NCBI RefSeq assembly: GCF_002161085.1 | Contig: NZ_NFLU01000012.1 | Coordinates: 1 to 57,557 of the forward strand | Direction: 5' to 3' | Length of the DNA stretch: 57,557 bases | Origin: Flavonifractor sp. An112 | GTDB taxonomy: Bacteria > Bacillota > Clostridia > Oscillospirales > Oscillospiraceae | Shown here: one piece after another, positions 41,033-50,052 of the stretch | Layout of the letters: each line of letters opens with the position of its first letter | How positions within the stretch are numbered: the stretch's first letter is position 1 | Made by a program: the position numbers and the translations under genes | The notes under the pieces: generated by a model | The model's database searches: none | The model's input: the letters and a program-made list of their open reading frames with translations, nothing else | Told to the model about the DNA's origin: nothing

Positions 41033-41114
41033 TTACAGTCTGGCTTCCAACTCAGCTTTTTTATCTTCGTAGCCGGGTTTACCCAGCAGGGCGTACATAT
41101 TATTCTTGTAGGCC
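41033..41114 (-). repeat. pgi 3' tail, copy A (functional end of pgi)
   Basis: Eighty-two bases encoding the last 26 residues of Pgi and its stop; the partner copy is at 40836-40920. All base differences within shared codons are silent. Confidence 0.95.
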
Positions 41115-42364
41115 TCCACGCCGGGCTGGTCGAAGGGGTTGATCTCCAGCAGGTAGCCGGACAGGCCGCAGACGTACTCAAAGTAGTAGATCAGCGCGCC
41201 CACGCTCTTGGCGCAGCGGCCGGGGGCGGTGACCATCAGGTTGGGCACGCCGCCGTCCACATGGGCCAGCAGGGTGCCCCGCATGGCCTGCTCGGCCACG
41301 AAGGACAGGTCCTTGCCCGCCAGGAAGTTGAGCCCGTCCACGTTATCGGGGTCGTGGGGGATGGTGATGGCGGGGCCGTTGCTGTTGGCAAAACGCACCA
41401 CGGTCTCCAGCATGAGGCGCTCGCCCTGCTGGATGTACTGGCCCATGGAGTGCAGGTCGGCGGTGAACTCCACGCTGGCGGGGAACAGGCCCTTGCCGTC
41501 CTTGCCCTCGCTCTCGCCGAAGAGCTGCTTCCACCACTCGCCGAAGAACCGGAAGGAGGGCTCGTAGCCCACCAGGATATCCACCTTCTTGCCGGCGGTG
41601 TACAGGGCGTGGCGGGCGGCAGCGTGCTGCCAGGCGGGGTTGGCCTCACCGGGCACAGCCAGGGTCTCCATCTCCTCCCGGGCGCCCTCCATCAGGGCAG
41701 CAATGTCCACACCGGCGCAGGCGATGGGCAGCAGGCCCACGGCGGTGAGCACGCTGTAGCGGCCGCCGATGGCGTCGGGCACCACGAACTCCTCGTAGCC
41801 CTCGGCGTCGGCCAGACCCTTCAGGGCACCCTTGTGGGCGTCGGTGGTGGCGTAAATGCGCTTGCGGGCCTCCTCCTTGCCGTACTTCTCCTCCAGCAGA
41901 TTCTTGAAGATACGGAAGGCCACGGCGGGCTCGGTGGTGGTGCCGGACTTGGAGATCACGTTGATGGACCAGTCCTTATCCTTGATGAGGTCCATCACCT
42001 CCAGCATGGCGTCGGTGGACAGGCCGTTGCCGGCGAAGTAGATGGCGGGGCCGTCCTTGTGGGTCAGGTTGAAATTGGGAGAGTTGACCAGCTCCACCAC
42101 GGCCCGGGCGCCCAGATAGGAGCCGCCGATGCCGATGACCACCAGGGCCTGGGAGGTGGCGCGGATGCGCTCCGCCGCCGCCTGGATGCGGGCAAACTCT
42201 TCTTTATCATAGTCCCGGGGCAGGTGGACCCAGCCGGTAAAGTCGCCGCCGGCGCCGCTGCCGGTCTCCAGCTTCTGACGGGCGCTCTCCAGGGCGTCCA
42301 GACGGCTGGTGAGCCAAGTGTCGGGCAGGAAAGAACGGGCGTTGGAGGTGTCGATTTGAATCAT
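41033..42364 (-). CDS. pgi: Glucose-6-phosphate isomerase
   Basis: 443 residues. Landmarks: VIGIGGSYLGARA, VISKSGTTTEPA (phosphosugar site), the catalytic Glu in FGEWWKQLFGESEGK, and the C-terminal Lys/Gln region EINPFDQPGVEAYKNN. It interconverts glucose-6- and fructose-6-phosphate. The ATG is ten bases after GGAG. The gene end (41033-41114) is duplicated downstream, separated by a hairpin element. Codons in this functional tail (AAA AAA GCT, TTG, GAA, AGA) are less GC-rich than the rest of the gene. Confidence 0.96.
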   Translation of the reverse strand: MIQIDTSNARSFLPDTWLTSRLDALESARQKLETGSGAGGDFTGWVHLPRDYDKEEFARIQAAAERIRATSQALVVIGIGGSYLGARAVVELVNSPNFNLTHKDGPAIYFAGNGLSTDAMLEVMDLIKDKDWSINVISKSGTTTEPAVAFRIFKNLLEEKYGKEEARKRIYATTDAHKGALKGLADAEGYEEFVVPDAIGGRYSVLTAVGLLPIACAGVDIAALMEGAREEMETLAVPGEANPAWQHAAARHALYTAGKKVDILVGYEPSFRFFGEWWKQLFGESEGKDGKGLFPASVEFTADLHSMGQYIQQGERLMLETVVRFANSNGPAITIPHDPDNVDGLNFLAGKDLSFVAEQAMRGTLLAHVDGGVPNLMVTAPGRCAKSVGALIYYFEYVCGLSGYLLEINPFDQPGVEAYKNNMYALLGKPGYEDKKAELEARL

Positions 42365-42474
42365 GGTGACGTCACTCCTTTTATGTTTCACAAAGCCAGA
42401 ATCGGCTGATGCCTTTATCATACACCCGGGGACCGGCTTTGACCAGAGAAAAAAGCCAATTCCCGGAAAAACCT

Positions 42475-44436
42475 TTAGGCCTTACGGACCCAGATGGTGT
42501 TGTCGTTCATGGTGGTGGCCTCGCCCCAGTCGGACAGGCGGTCGTGGGTCAGGCAGTTGACGGTGTTCTCGCCGGGATAGACGCCCTCGGCCACCACCGT
42601 CATGGGAGCCACTGCCCGGTCCAGAGCCAGGGTGCAGGTCATCTCGCCCAGCTTGTTATAGCACACCACCTGCTCCCCCAGGACCAGGCCCAGACGGGCG
42701 GCGTCCTCGCTGTTCATACGCACCGTCATTTCCCCCCGCAGGTCCCGCAGGGTGGAGGACTCATTGAAGGAGGAATTGAGGGTGTGGACAGCCGGGGCGC
42801 AGATCAGGTGGAAGGGGTCGGAGCCGCCGTGGGGCGGGAACCAGCCGATGATAGGATCGTCCAGATGGACCTTGCCATCCTCGGTCTGAATGGGCAGGGG
42901 GAAGGGGGATTCCAGCACCACCGGCTCCCCGGCAAGCACCTTGTCCTTCTCCTCCCGGGAGAGGGCCCAGCTGTCCTCCACCATCTGGCGGCACAGCTCC
43001 TCCGCGGTGCGGCCCTGGAAGGGATCGTCCAGACCCATGGCGGCGGAGAGCAGGGTAAATACCTCAAGGTTGCTCTTCACCTCGCCGGGGGCGGGAACCA
43101 CCGCCGGGGCGTACTGGATCTGCCGGTACCCGTAGGGGGTGTACAGGTCGGTCTGTTCCACCATGTAGGGGGCGGGCAGGATGATGTCGGCGTATTTGGC
43201 GGTGTCGGTCATGTACCGCTCATGGACCACGGTAAACAGGTCCTCCCGGGCCAGGCCCCGGCGGACGGCGTTCTGGTCGGAGGTCACTGTGGCCGGGTTG
43301 GCGTGGTAGACATACAGGCTGCGGATGGGGGTGGAGAGTCCCTTGCCCTCCAGGGCACGGCCCAGCTGGTTGATGTTGATCATCTGGGTGTTCGGCCCGG
43401 CCAGGTCGGGACGCTTGACGGCGGACTTATCCACCAGATCGGGGGAGGAGCACACGCCATAGGTGCCGCCGCCCTTCTTGGCCCAGGCGCCCACAGCGGC
43501 GGGCAGAGCGGTGATGGCCCGGGTGGCCTCGCCGCCGTTGCCCGAGCGGGAGAAGCCGCTGCCCAGCACGATGCAGGGGGCCTTGGCTCTGCCGTAGGCC
43601 CGGGCCAGGTCCCGGATCACATCGGGGGCCTGACCGATGAGACACTGGGTCTCCTCCGGGTCCCACACATCCAGAGTAGCCCGAAACTCCTCCCACCCGG
43701 CGGCGTGCTCAGCCAGCCATGCCTCGTCGGTGAGTCCCTCCTGGTCCAGCACCTGGAGCATGGACAGGGCCAGGGCGCCGTCGCTGCCCGGCTGGATCAG
43801 GATGGTCTGGTCGGCCAGCTCGGCGGAAGCGTTTTCGTATACATCAATAAGGATGATTTTGGCCCCGTTGGCCTTGGCCTTCCGCAGGATGGGGGCCAGG
43901 TGGGCCCGGGTGGCGGGGATATTGGCGGACCACAGCAGGATCAGGTCACTGTGCTCCACATCCCAGGGGGCCAGGTCGCAGGAGCCCCCCATGACCTTCT
44001 GCCAGCCGGTGGACTTGGCGGTGCTGCACAGGGTGCGCTTGAGGCGGCTGGCGCCCAGGGCGTGGAAGAAGCCCTCTCCGCAGTTGCGGTGGACCACGCC
44101 CATGGTGCCGGCGTAGGAGTAGGGCAGAATGGTCTCCGCTCCGTACTGGGCGATCAGATCTTTCCAGCGGGATGTGATCTCTCCGATGGCCTGATCCCAG
44201 GAGATGGGCTCAAACTCCCCGGTCCCCTTGGCGCCGGTGCGGCGGAGGGGAGTGAGGATACGCTCAGGGCTGTTGATGGCCTCCGGCAGATTGCGCATCT
44301 TGGCGCACACCCAGCCGTCGGTGAAGGGGTTGGCCGGATCACCGGTGATGGAGGTGACGGTATTGCCCTCGGTCTCTACCAGCAGAGAGCAGCCCTCAGG
44401 GCAATCATAGGGACAGGCAGAACGACAAGTGGACAT
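42475..44436 (-). CDS. Molybdopterin-dependent oxidoreductase
   Basis: 653 residues starting MSTCRSACPYDCPEGCS, eight bases after AGGAGG. The N-terminal 4Fe-4S site is CRSACPYDCPEGC plus a later Cys (WVCAK). The Mo-bis-MGD domains follow: LKRTLCSTAKSTG offers a Cys as the likely Mo ligand, then LGSGFSRSGNGG. The C-terminal cofactor-binding domain has VHTLNSSFNE and VRMNSEDAARLG. It belongs to the DMSO-reductase/formate-dehydrogenase superfamily without partner subunits nearby. No Tat signal is present, so it is cytoplasmic; the substrate is unknown. Confidence 0.88.
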   Translation of the reverse strand: MSTCRSACPYDCPEGCSLLVETEGNTVTSITGDPANPFTDGWVCAKMRNLPEAINSPERILTPLRRTGAKGTGEFEPISWDQAIGEITSRWKDLIAQYGAETILPYSYAGTMGVVHRNCGEGFFHALGASRLKRTLCSTAKSTGWQKVMGGSCDLAPWDVEHSDLILLWSANIPATRAHLAPILRKAKANGAKIILIDVYENASAELADQTILIQPGSDGALALSMLQVLDQEGLTDEAWLAEHAAGWEEFRATLDVWDPEETQCLIGQAPDVIRDLARAYGRAKAPCIVLGSGFSRSGNGGEATRAITALPAAVGAWAKKGGGTYGVCSSPDLVDKSAVKRPDLAGPNTQMININQLGRALEGKGLSTPIRSLYVYHANPATVTSDQNAVRRGLAREDLFTVVHERYMTDTAKYADIILPAPYMVEQTDLYTPYGYRQIQYAPAVVPAPGEVKSNLEVFTLLSAAMGLDDPFQGRTAEELCRQMVEDSWALSREEKDKVLAGEPVVLESPFPLPIQTEDGKVHLDDPIIGWFPPHGGSDPFHLICAPAVHTLNSSFNESSTLRDLRGEMTVRMNSEDAARLGLVLGEQVVCYNKLGEMTCTLALDRAVAPMTVVAEGVYPGENTVNCLTHDRLSDWGEATTMNDNTIWVRKA

Positions 44437-44454
44437 GATGATAACCTCCTTTTG

Positions 44455-44482
44455 AAAAAGGCCGCCCGTGGGCGGCCTTTTG
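44455..44482 (-). terminator. Terminator of the UPF0210 operon
   Basis: AAAAGGCCGCCC, loop GT, GGGCGGCCTTTT. It lies between the UPF0210 gene and the oxidoreductase, so the latter has its own promoter or depends on read-through. Confidence 0.85.
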
Positions 44483-44504
44483 CGAGCAAAACAGGAATCA
44501 TTTG

Positions 44505-44560
44505 CGTAGGGGCCGACGCCCACATCGGCCCGGCGGTTTTGTATCTAGAGGGGGACAACG
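44505..44560. repeat. Intergenic repeat copy with hairpin
   Basis: GTAGGGGCCGACGCCCACAT followed by CGGCCCG resembles the stretch at 22671-22697 and is itself partly palindromic (GGGCCGA/TCGGCCC). It abuts the hairpin GGGGGACAACGTCCCCC (44551-44567). This looks like a dispersed intergenic repeat. Confidence 0.4.
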
Positions 44561-44572
44561 TCCCCCCTGGAC

Positions 44573-45931
44573 TCAGTTCTTCAGGCTCTGCATGGGGGCG
44601 GGGATACGGCCGCCCCGGGCCACGAAGGCCTCAGCGCTCTCGGAGTGGACGGGCATAACGGGGGCGGAGCCCAGCAGGCCGCCGAATTCCACGGTGTCGC
44701 CCACCACCTTGCCGGGGGCGGGGATGATGCGGACGGCGGTGGTCTTGGAGTTGACCATGCCGATGGCGGCCTCGTCGGCGATGATGGCGGAGATGGTGGC
44801 GGCGGAGGTGTCGCCGGGGACCGCGATCATGTCCAGACCCACGGAGCACACGCAGGTCATGGCCTCCAGCTTGTCCAGGTGGAGGGTGCCGGCACGGGCG
44901 GCGGCGATCATGCCCTCGTCCTCACTGACGGGGATAAAGGCGCCGGACAGGCCGCCCACATGGGAGGAGGCCATGACGCCGCCCTTCTTCACCGCGTCGT
45001 TCAGAAGGGCCAGGGCGGCGGTGGTGCCGTGGGTACCGCAGGTCTCCAGACCCATCTCCTCCAGGATGCGGGCCACCGAGTCGCCGATGGCGGGGGTGGG
45101 GGCCAGGGACAGGTCCACAATGCCGAAGGGCACCCCCAGACGGCGGCTGGCCTCCTGGGCCACCAGCTGACCCATACGGGTCACCCGGAAGGCGGTCTTT
45201 TTGATGGTCTCGGCCACCACGTCAAAGGGCTGGCCCTTCACGTCCTTCAGGGCGTGGTGCACCACGCCGGGGCCGGACACGCCCACGTTGATGATGCAGT
45301 CGGGCTCGCCCACACCGTGGAAGGCGCCGGCCATGAAGGGGTTGTCCTCCACGGCGTTGCAGAACACCACCAGCTTGGCGCAGCCAAAGCCGCCCTTGTC
45401 GGCGGTGAGCTGGGCGCACTCCTTGATGATGCGGCCCATGACGCCCACGGCGTTCATGTTAATGCCTGCCTTGGTGGAGCCCACATTGACGCTGGCGCAC
45501 ACCAGGTCGGTGCGGGCCAGGGCCTCAGGGATGGCGGCGATGAGCTTCCGGTCGGCCTTGGTGGCACCCTTCTGCACCAGGGCGGAGAAGCCGCCGATGA
45601 AGTTGACGCCCACCGCTTTGGCGGCGCTGTCCAGGGCCACGGCAAAGGGCACGTAGCTGTTGGTCTCGGAGGCGCCGGCCACCAGGGCCATGGGAGTCAC
45701 CGAAATGCGCTTGTTGACGATGGGAATGCCGAACTCCCGCTCAATGGCCTCGCCGGTGGCCACCAGATGCTCGGCCTGGCGGGTAATCTTGTCGTAGATC
45801 TTGCGGCAGGCGGCGTTGGGATCGGAGTCGGCGCAGTCCAGCAGAGAGATGCCCATGGTAATGGTACGCACATCCAGATGCTGCTGGTCGATCATGTGGA
45901 TGGTGTCAAAAATTTCGTTGGTATTGATCAT
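44573..45931 (-). CDS. UPF0210 / DUF711 'PFL family' protein
   Basis: 452 residues, a full-length member of the conserved UPF0210 family (landmarks [41 protein letters not shown]-type stretch, [19 protein letters not shown]). Despite the 'PFL' nickname it has no glycyl-radical motif and no pyruvate formate-lyase activity is known. It nearly always pairs with the ACT-domain protein encoded 12 bases upstream, as here. The function is unknown. Confidence 0.93.
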   Translation of the reverse strand: MINTNEIFDTIHMIDQQHLDVRTITMGISLLDCADSDPNAACRKIYDKITRQAEHLVATGEAIEREFGIPIVNKRISVTPMALVAGASETNSYVPFAVALDSAAKAVGVNFIGGFSALVQKGATKADRKLIAAIPEALARTDLVCASVNVGSTKAGINMNAVGVMGRIIKECAQLTADKGGFGCAKLVVFCNAVEDNPFMAGAFHGVGEPDCIINVGVSGPGVVHHALKDVKGQPFDVVAETIKKTAFRVTRMGQLVAQEASRRLGVPFGIVDLSLAPTPAIGDSVARILEEMGLETCGTHGTTAALALLNDAVKKGGVMASSHVGGLSGAFIPVSEDEGMIAAARAGTLHLDKLEAMTCVCSVGLDMIAVPGDTSAATISAIIADEAAIGMVNSKTTAVRIIPAPGKVVGDTVEFGGLLGSAPVMPVHSESAEAFVARGGRIPAPMQSLKN

Positions 45932-45943
45932 GTCGGCTCACCC

Positions 45944-46213
45944 TCAAATGCGATGCATGGCGTTGAAGATGTCCTCCCGCTGGGCGCGGATGGACAGGTC
46001 ACGGTCCTTGCCCTCCTGCTCCATCAGGGCGGCCAGATCGGCAAAGGGCATATCGCAGTTGCCGGCGTCCACCAGCATAACCATGGTGAAGTAATCCTGG
46101 AGGATGGTCTGGCTGATATCCAGAATATTGACGTTGTGCTGGGCCAGCAGGGCGCAAACGGCGGACATGATGCCCACACGGTCCTTGCCCAGAACGGTGA
46201 CAATGGCTCTCAT
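45944..46213 (-). CDS. ACT-domain protein (UPF0237)
   Basis: 89 residues consisting of one ACT domain (MRAIVTVLGKDRVGIMSAVC, then NILDISQTILQDYFTMVM). The family is thought to bind a small ligand such as an amino acid and to partner with UPF0210. The ATG follows GGAG by nine bases; the in-frame extension to 46264 has no ribosome site. Confidence 0.92.
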   Translation of the reverse strand: MRAIVTVLGKDRVGIMSAVCALLAQHNVNILDISQTILQDYFTMVMLVDAGNCDMPFADLAALMEQEGKDRDLSIRAQREDIFNAMHRI

Positions 46214-46260
46214 ACTTGATAACTCCTTTATTTCTTCTGTCTCTATGAAAACGGCGCCGG

Positions 46261-46848
46261 TCATTCCCGGCCCATCTCATCCAAAGTCATGCCGAAGGCG
46301 GGGAGGAAATGCTCCAAAAAGTAGTCTACCTCGGGCAGGTTATAGCCTTTCAGCGCATCCAGCGTCTGACGGGCGGCCTGCTGGAACTCGCTGTTGCCCG
46401 CCTTCAGCTCCTCCAGACACTTGATGTGGGCGGACAGCTTGTCCGCGGCCTTCACCAGAGCCTTGGTATCCGGGTCATAGTCCTCCCGCAGCAGGGGGGA
46501 GAAGGCGGGGCGCAGCTGCTCCGGCAGCATGGCCAGCAGCTTGCCGGCGGAAAATTCCTCCACCTTTTTATAGGCGTCCCGGATCTCCGGGTCGTAGTAC
46601 TTGATGGGGGTGGGCAGGTCGCCGGTGAGGATCTCAGGGGCGTCATGGTACAGGGCGGCCATGGCGGCCAGCCCGGGATCGGCCTCTCTCCCGAACACAT
46701 CCCGCCGGATCACCGCCAGGGCGTGGGCGAGTACCGCCACCATGTGGGAGTGCTCCTGAATATTCTCCTGGAAGGTATTGCGCATGAGCCCCCAGCGGTT
46801 GATATACCGCATTCGGGACAAATAGGCAAAAAAAGGATGTTGATCCAC
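46261..46848 (-). CDS. HD-domain 5'-deoxynucleotidase, YfbR-like
   Basis: 195 residues starting at GTG (46848), eight bases after GGGAGG. The N-terminal FFAYLSRMRYINRWGLMRN and the HD site LYHDAPEILTGDLPTPIKYY match YfbR, which dephosphorylates deoxyribonucleoside monophosphates. Upstream in-frame codons overlap the promoter and were rejected. It is the first gene of the operon with the ACT and UPF0210 genes. Confidence 0.88.
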   Translation of the reverse strand: MDQHPFFAYLSRMRYINRWGLMRNTFQENIQEHSHMVAVLAHALAVIRRDVFGREADPGLAAMAALYHDAPEILTGDLPTPIKYYDPEIRDAYKKVEEFSAGKLLAMLPEQLRPAFSPLLREDYDPDTKALVKAADKLSAHIKCLEELKAGNSEFQQAARQTLDALKGYNLPEVDYFLEHFLPAFGMTLDEMGRE

Positions 46849-46879
46849 AAAAAATGCCTCCCATCCGTCGAAACAAGTT

Positions 46880-46908
46880 ATTTTACCATAAAAGTGGGGC
46901 GGTGTAAA
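46880..46908 (-). promoter_or_regulatory. Sigma-A promoter of the yfbR-ACT-UPF0210 operon
   Basis: On the minus strand, TTTACA, 17 bases, TAAAAT. Confidence 0.75.
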
Positions 46909-47004
46909 CGGCAGGCGGTTAAACTTCCTGTCCCAAAGCAGGAACAAAGGCCGGAAAAAATGAACAGGAAAAATGATACAAAATTTCCCGTTACAGGGCA
47001 AGTT

Positions 47005-47014
47005 GTGCTATACT
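47005..47014 (+). promoter_or_regulatory. Extended -10 promoter of the SLH surface protein
   Basis: TG-C-TATACT without a good -35 box. The leader is about 50 bases. Confidence 0.5.
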
Positions 47015-47073
47015 GGTATCATATAGAGCCGCACTGCCGACTTGGTGCGGATGCAGGAGAAGGAGGAACACAC

Positions 47074-49986
47074 ATGGCTAGCAGGAAACGACGGTTTGTG
47101 AGCATTTTGGCAGCCCTGGCGCTGTTGCTGGGCTTGCTGCCCGCTGCCTCTGCCTCAGCGGAGGACGGCGGCTCCTACAGTTCTTCGATTCAGTGGAGTT
47201 TCAGCGGGGATACGCTGAAGCTCACCGGTACCGGGCCCATGCTGTACGGTACCACCACACCGTGGGACAAGTATAAGTCGGACATCCGCCGGGTGGAGGT
47301 GGGCTATGGCATCACCACTCTGTGCAACAATGCCTTTGCCGGCTGTACCAGACTGACGGATGTGGAACTGCCCGGCTCTCTCCAGAACATCGGCGACAAC
47401 GCCTTTGCCGACTGTACAGCCCTGACCTCCATCGAATTTCCCAAATCCCTGGAGTTGATCGGCAATGGGGCCTTCCGCAGCAGCGGCCTGACCTCGGTGG
47501 AGTTCCCCGGCTCGGTGGACTTCCTCTATAGCGAGGCCTTTGCCTACTGCGACGGACTGACGGAGGTGGAGCTGCCAGACACCATCCATACCATCAATGG
47601 CCAGGTGTTTTACGGCTGCGCCAACCTGACCACCGTTGATCTGCCCGCCATCTCGGTGATGGGAGAGTATGTTTTTGGGGAATGCCCCAAGCTGAAAACC
47701 GTGTACTGGCCGGAGTATATGAGCGCCAGCTACAACTATTTTAACGGCTGCAACCCCCTGACGGTCTATTATGAGGGCAGCCGTGAGCAGTGGGAAGGCA
47801 TCGCCCAATGGAAGGGACAGCTGGTGCCCGCGGGGTCCACCATCTACTACGGCAGCGGAGGCTCGGGCACCGAGACCCCCACTCCGGCGCCCACGGTGAC
47901 GCCCAAGCCTACGGTGACACCGACGCCTACCCCCACGCCCACACCCACACCTACTCCGACGCCCACCCCGACCCCGGCCCAGACGGGCCAGGCCATGGAG
48001 GACGGGGAGTATCCCATCCGGTTCCGCTCCGACGCGGTGTATGGGTCTTTGACCTATGACTTCTACTATAGCGAGGACTTTTTCACTCACCCGGCCACCG
48101 AGTACGACCATGAGCTGGCCAAGACCACCCTGGGGCTGGTTATGGCGGGCTTCTCCACCACCTCCAGCGACAGATACTACAACACCGACGGGGATGTGGG
48201 CCGGGAGGACCATATCCGCCAGGCCTATGAGACTCTGGGCTTTGACGGGGCGGCCTTTTACAACTACGACGTGGCCCTGGACTGCACCGACAACAAGGTG
48301 GCTTTCTCCTTTGCCCGCAAGACGCTGGAGGAAAACGGGCGGACCTACACCGTCATCCCGGTGATCGTCCGTGGCGGCGGCTACGGCGCCGAGTGGGCCA
48401 GCAACTTCTACGTCAACGACGACTCGGCCCATGCCGGTTTCCGCCGCGCGGCCGAGGGGGTATACGATGCCCTGGAGGAGTACGTGGAGGAAGCGGAGGC
48501 CGGCGGCGCCCAGCTGGGTACCATCAAGCTGTGGATCGGCGGCTTCAGCCGGGGCGCGGCGGTGGCCAACCTGCTGGCGGCCAAGGTGTGCAATGACTTC
48601 TCCCGGGTGGATGAGAGCAATGTGTACGCCTACACCTTCGCCACCCCCCACGCGGTGACCGGCATGGAGGAGGGCGGCGTCAGCTGGGACTATAACAACA
48701 ACTATACCGCCGCGCTCATCCCAAAGCAGGAGTATGAGGAGAGCTGCATCCACAATATCATTTACAGCGGCGACGTGGTGCCCCGGGTGCCCCTGAACGA
48801 CTGGGGCTACCAACGAAACGGCAATGATCTGTTCCTGCCTGTAACCCGGGTCTCGTCGGAGGTTGGGGGTCTGGGCGCCGCCTATATGGAAATCACCAGG
48901 CAGAATATCAACTTTAAGGAGCTGGCCGGTTCGGGCAAGATTCTGGAACTGGAGAATGCCCTGGCCTCCATCGCCAAGGACGCCGCTTACTACGAAAAGC
49001 ACTATCAGGATGCCGTCATGGACATCTTCCAGTATCTCTACATGGTGCCCAACCGCTCGGTGGTCAGCGAGTCAAAGGATAATCTGGACCAGATCGCCCA
49101 GCAGATTGCCTCCCTGGATCACATCTCCATCAGTGCGGAGGAGGTGTCCTCCAAATGGGAGGGGGCTCAGTTGATTTCTGATCTGGTGCGCTCCGCCGCA
49201 GGGGTGGAGATTCCGGTGCCGCTAATTATCATTGGTCAGATTCACGGGCTGGCCCCCGATGTACTGGGGGTGCTGTTCCAGTACGCTGTGGGGGTATTCC
49301 CGGACAACCTGTTGTCGGATAATTTTTCCGAAGTGGCCATGGGCCATCATCCGGAGGTCTATCTGGCATTGATGGAGTACTATGACTACCAGGATGAAAA
49401 CGACTATTCCATGCGGCCGGTCACCAACACCGAGACCAACAACTGGCTGGATTCGCTGATGCCCGACGTGGCCAGAGGCAGCTACTACAACAGCGCCGTC
49501 ACCTGGGCGGTGAGCAACGGGGTCACCACCGGCACCACGGCCACCACCTTCTCCCCTGACCGGGCCTGTACCCGGGGCGAGGTGGTCACCTTCCTGTGGC
49601 GGGCCTACGGCTCTCCCATGGTGGAGGATGACGGCGTGCCCTTCCGGGATGTAAGCTCTGACGCTTTCTACTATGATGCGGTGCGCTGGGCGGTGGAGAG
49701 CGGCATTACCAGCGGCTCTTCGGCCACCACCTTCTCCCCCAATGCCGTGTGCACCCGGGCCCAGGTGGTTACCTTCCTGTGGCGGGCCCACGCCGACCAG
49801 CCCAAACTCTCCGGCAGTACCGTGTTCCGGGATGTGAAGAGCAGCGACTACTACTGGTATCCGGTGCGGTGGGCCGCTTCCAACGACGTCACCACCGGTA
49901 CCTCCTCCACCACCTTCTCCCCCGACCTGCCCTGCACCCGGGCCCAGGTGGTCACCTTCCTCTACCGGGACCAGCGGCTGTCATAA
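47074..49986 (+). CDS. Surface protein: leucine-rich repeats, lipase domain, three SLH domains
   Basis: 970 residues. A signal peptide (MASRKRRFVSILAALALLLG, cut near ASASA) is followed by BspA-type LRR_5 repeats (about 35-250: CTRLTDVELPGSLQNIGDNA) and a (Thr-Pro)n linker (about 268-307). Next is an alpha/beta-hydrolase region of class-3 lipase type, with Ser492 in GGFSRGAAVAN, Asp567 in YSGDVVPRVP and His758/759 in MGHHPEVY as a plausible triad. Three SLH domains (about 808-970: TTFSPDRACTRGEVVTFLWR and two relatives) anchor it to the cell wall. Adhesion plus lipid/ester hydrolysis is the likely role. Confidence 0.9.
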   Translation: MASRKRRFVSILAALALLLGLLPAASASAEDGGSYSSSIQWSFSGDTLKLTGTGPMLYGTTTPWDKYKSDIRRVEVGYGITTLCNNAFAGCTRLTDVELPGSLQNIGDNAFADCTALTSIEFPKSLELIGNGAFRSSGLTSVEFPGSVDFLYSEAFAYCDGLTEVELPDTIHTINGQVFYGCANLTTVDLPAISVMGEYVFGECPKLKTVYWPEYMSASYNYFNGCNPLTVYYEGSREQWEGIAQWKGQLVPAGSTIYYGSGGSGTETPTPAPTVTPKPTVTPTPTPTPTPTPTPTPTPTPAQTGQAMEDGEYPIRFRSDAVYGSLTYDFYYSEDFFTHPATEYDHELAKTTLGLVMAGFSTTSSDRYYNTDGDVGREDHIRQAYETLGFDGAAFYNYDVALDCTDNKVAFSFARKTLEENGRTYTVIPVIVRGGGYGAEWASNFYVNDDSAHAGFRRAAEGVYDALEEYVEEAEAGGAQLGTIKLWIGGFSRGAAVANLLAAKVCNDFSRVDESNVYAYTFATPHAVTGMEEGGVSWDYNNNYTAALIPKQEYEESCIHNIIYSGDVVPRVPLNDWGYQRNGNDLFLPVTRVSSEVGGLGAAYMEITRQNINFKELAGSGKILELENALASIAKDAAYYEKHYQDAVMDIFQYLYMVPNRSVVSESKDNLDQIAQQIASLDHISISAEEVSSKWEGAQLISDLVRSAAGVEIPVPLIIIGQIHGLAPDVLGVLFQYAVGVFPDNLLSDNFSEVAMGHHPEVYLALMEYYDYQDENDYSMRPVTNTETNNWLDSLMPDVARGSYYNSAVTWAVSNGVTTGTTATTFSPDRACTRGEVVTFLWRAYGSPMVEDDGVPFRDVSSDAFYYDAVRWAVESGITSGSSATTFSPNAVCTRAQVVTFLWRAHADQPKLSGSTVFRDVKSSDYYWYPVRWAASNDVTTGTSSTTFSPDLPCTRAQVVTFLYRDQRLS
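47925..47985 (+). repeat. (Thr-Pro)n coding tandem repeat
   Basis: Imperfect six-base units of the ACNCCN type encode TPTPTPTPTP in the linker of the surface protein. A shorter version lies in the SGNH hydrolase (about 1528-1560). Length may vary by slippage in multiples that keep frame. Confidence 0.75.
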
Positions 49987-49999
49987 AGTTTAAATGGCA

Positions 50000-50034
50000 A
50001 ACAGAGGCCGGCTGCAAAGCAGCCGGCCTCTGTT
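50000..50034. terminator. Hairpin between the surface protein and ppdK
   Basis: ACAGAGGCCGGCTGC, loop AAA, GCAGCCGGCCTCTGT. The U-tracts are weak on both strands (GTTGTGTAATTT and TTTGCCATTT). Confidence 0.7.
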
Positions 50035-50052
50035 GTGTAATTTGCAAGGGTG

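Noticed and set aside
44573-45931. Second pyruvate formate-lyase from the 'PFL family' name
   Set aside because: No cysteine pair or glycyl-radical motif; it is UPF0210/DUF711.
47880-47995. Short tandem repeats considered as a CRISPR array
   Set aside because: The units are six bases without spacers and lie in frame inside a coding region encoding Thr-Pro.
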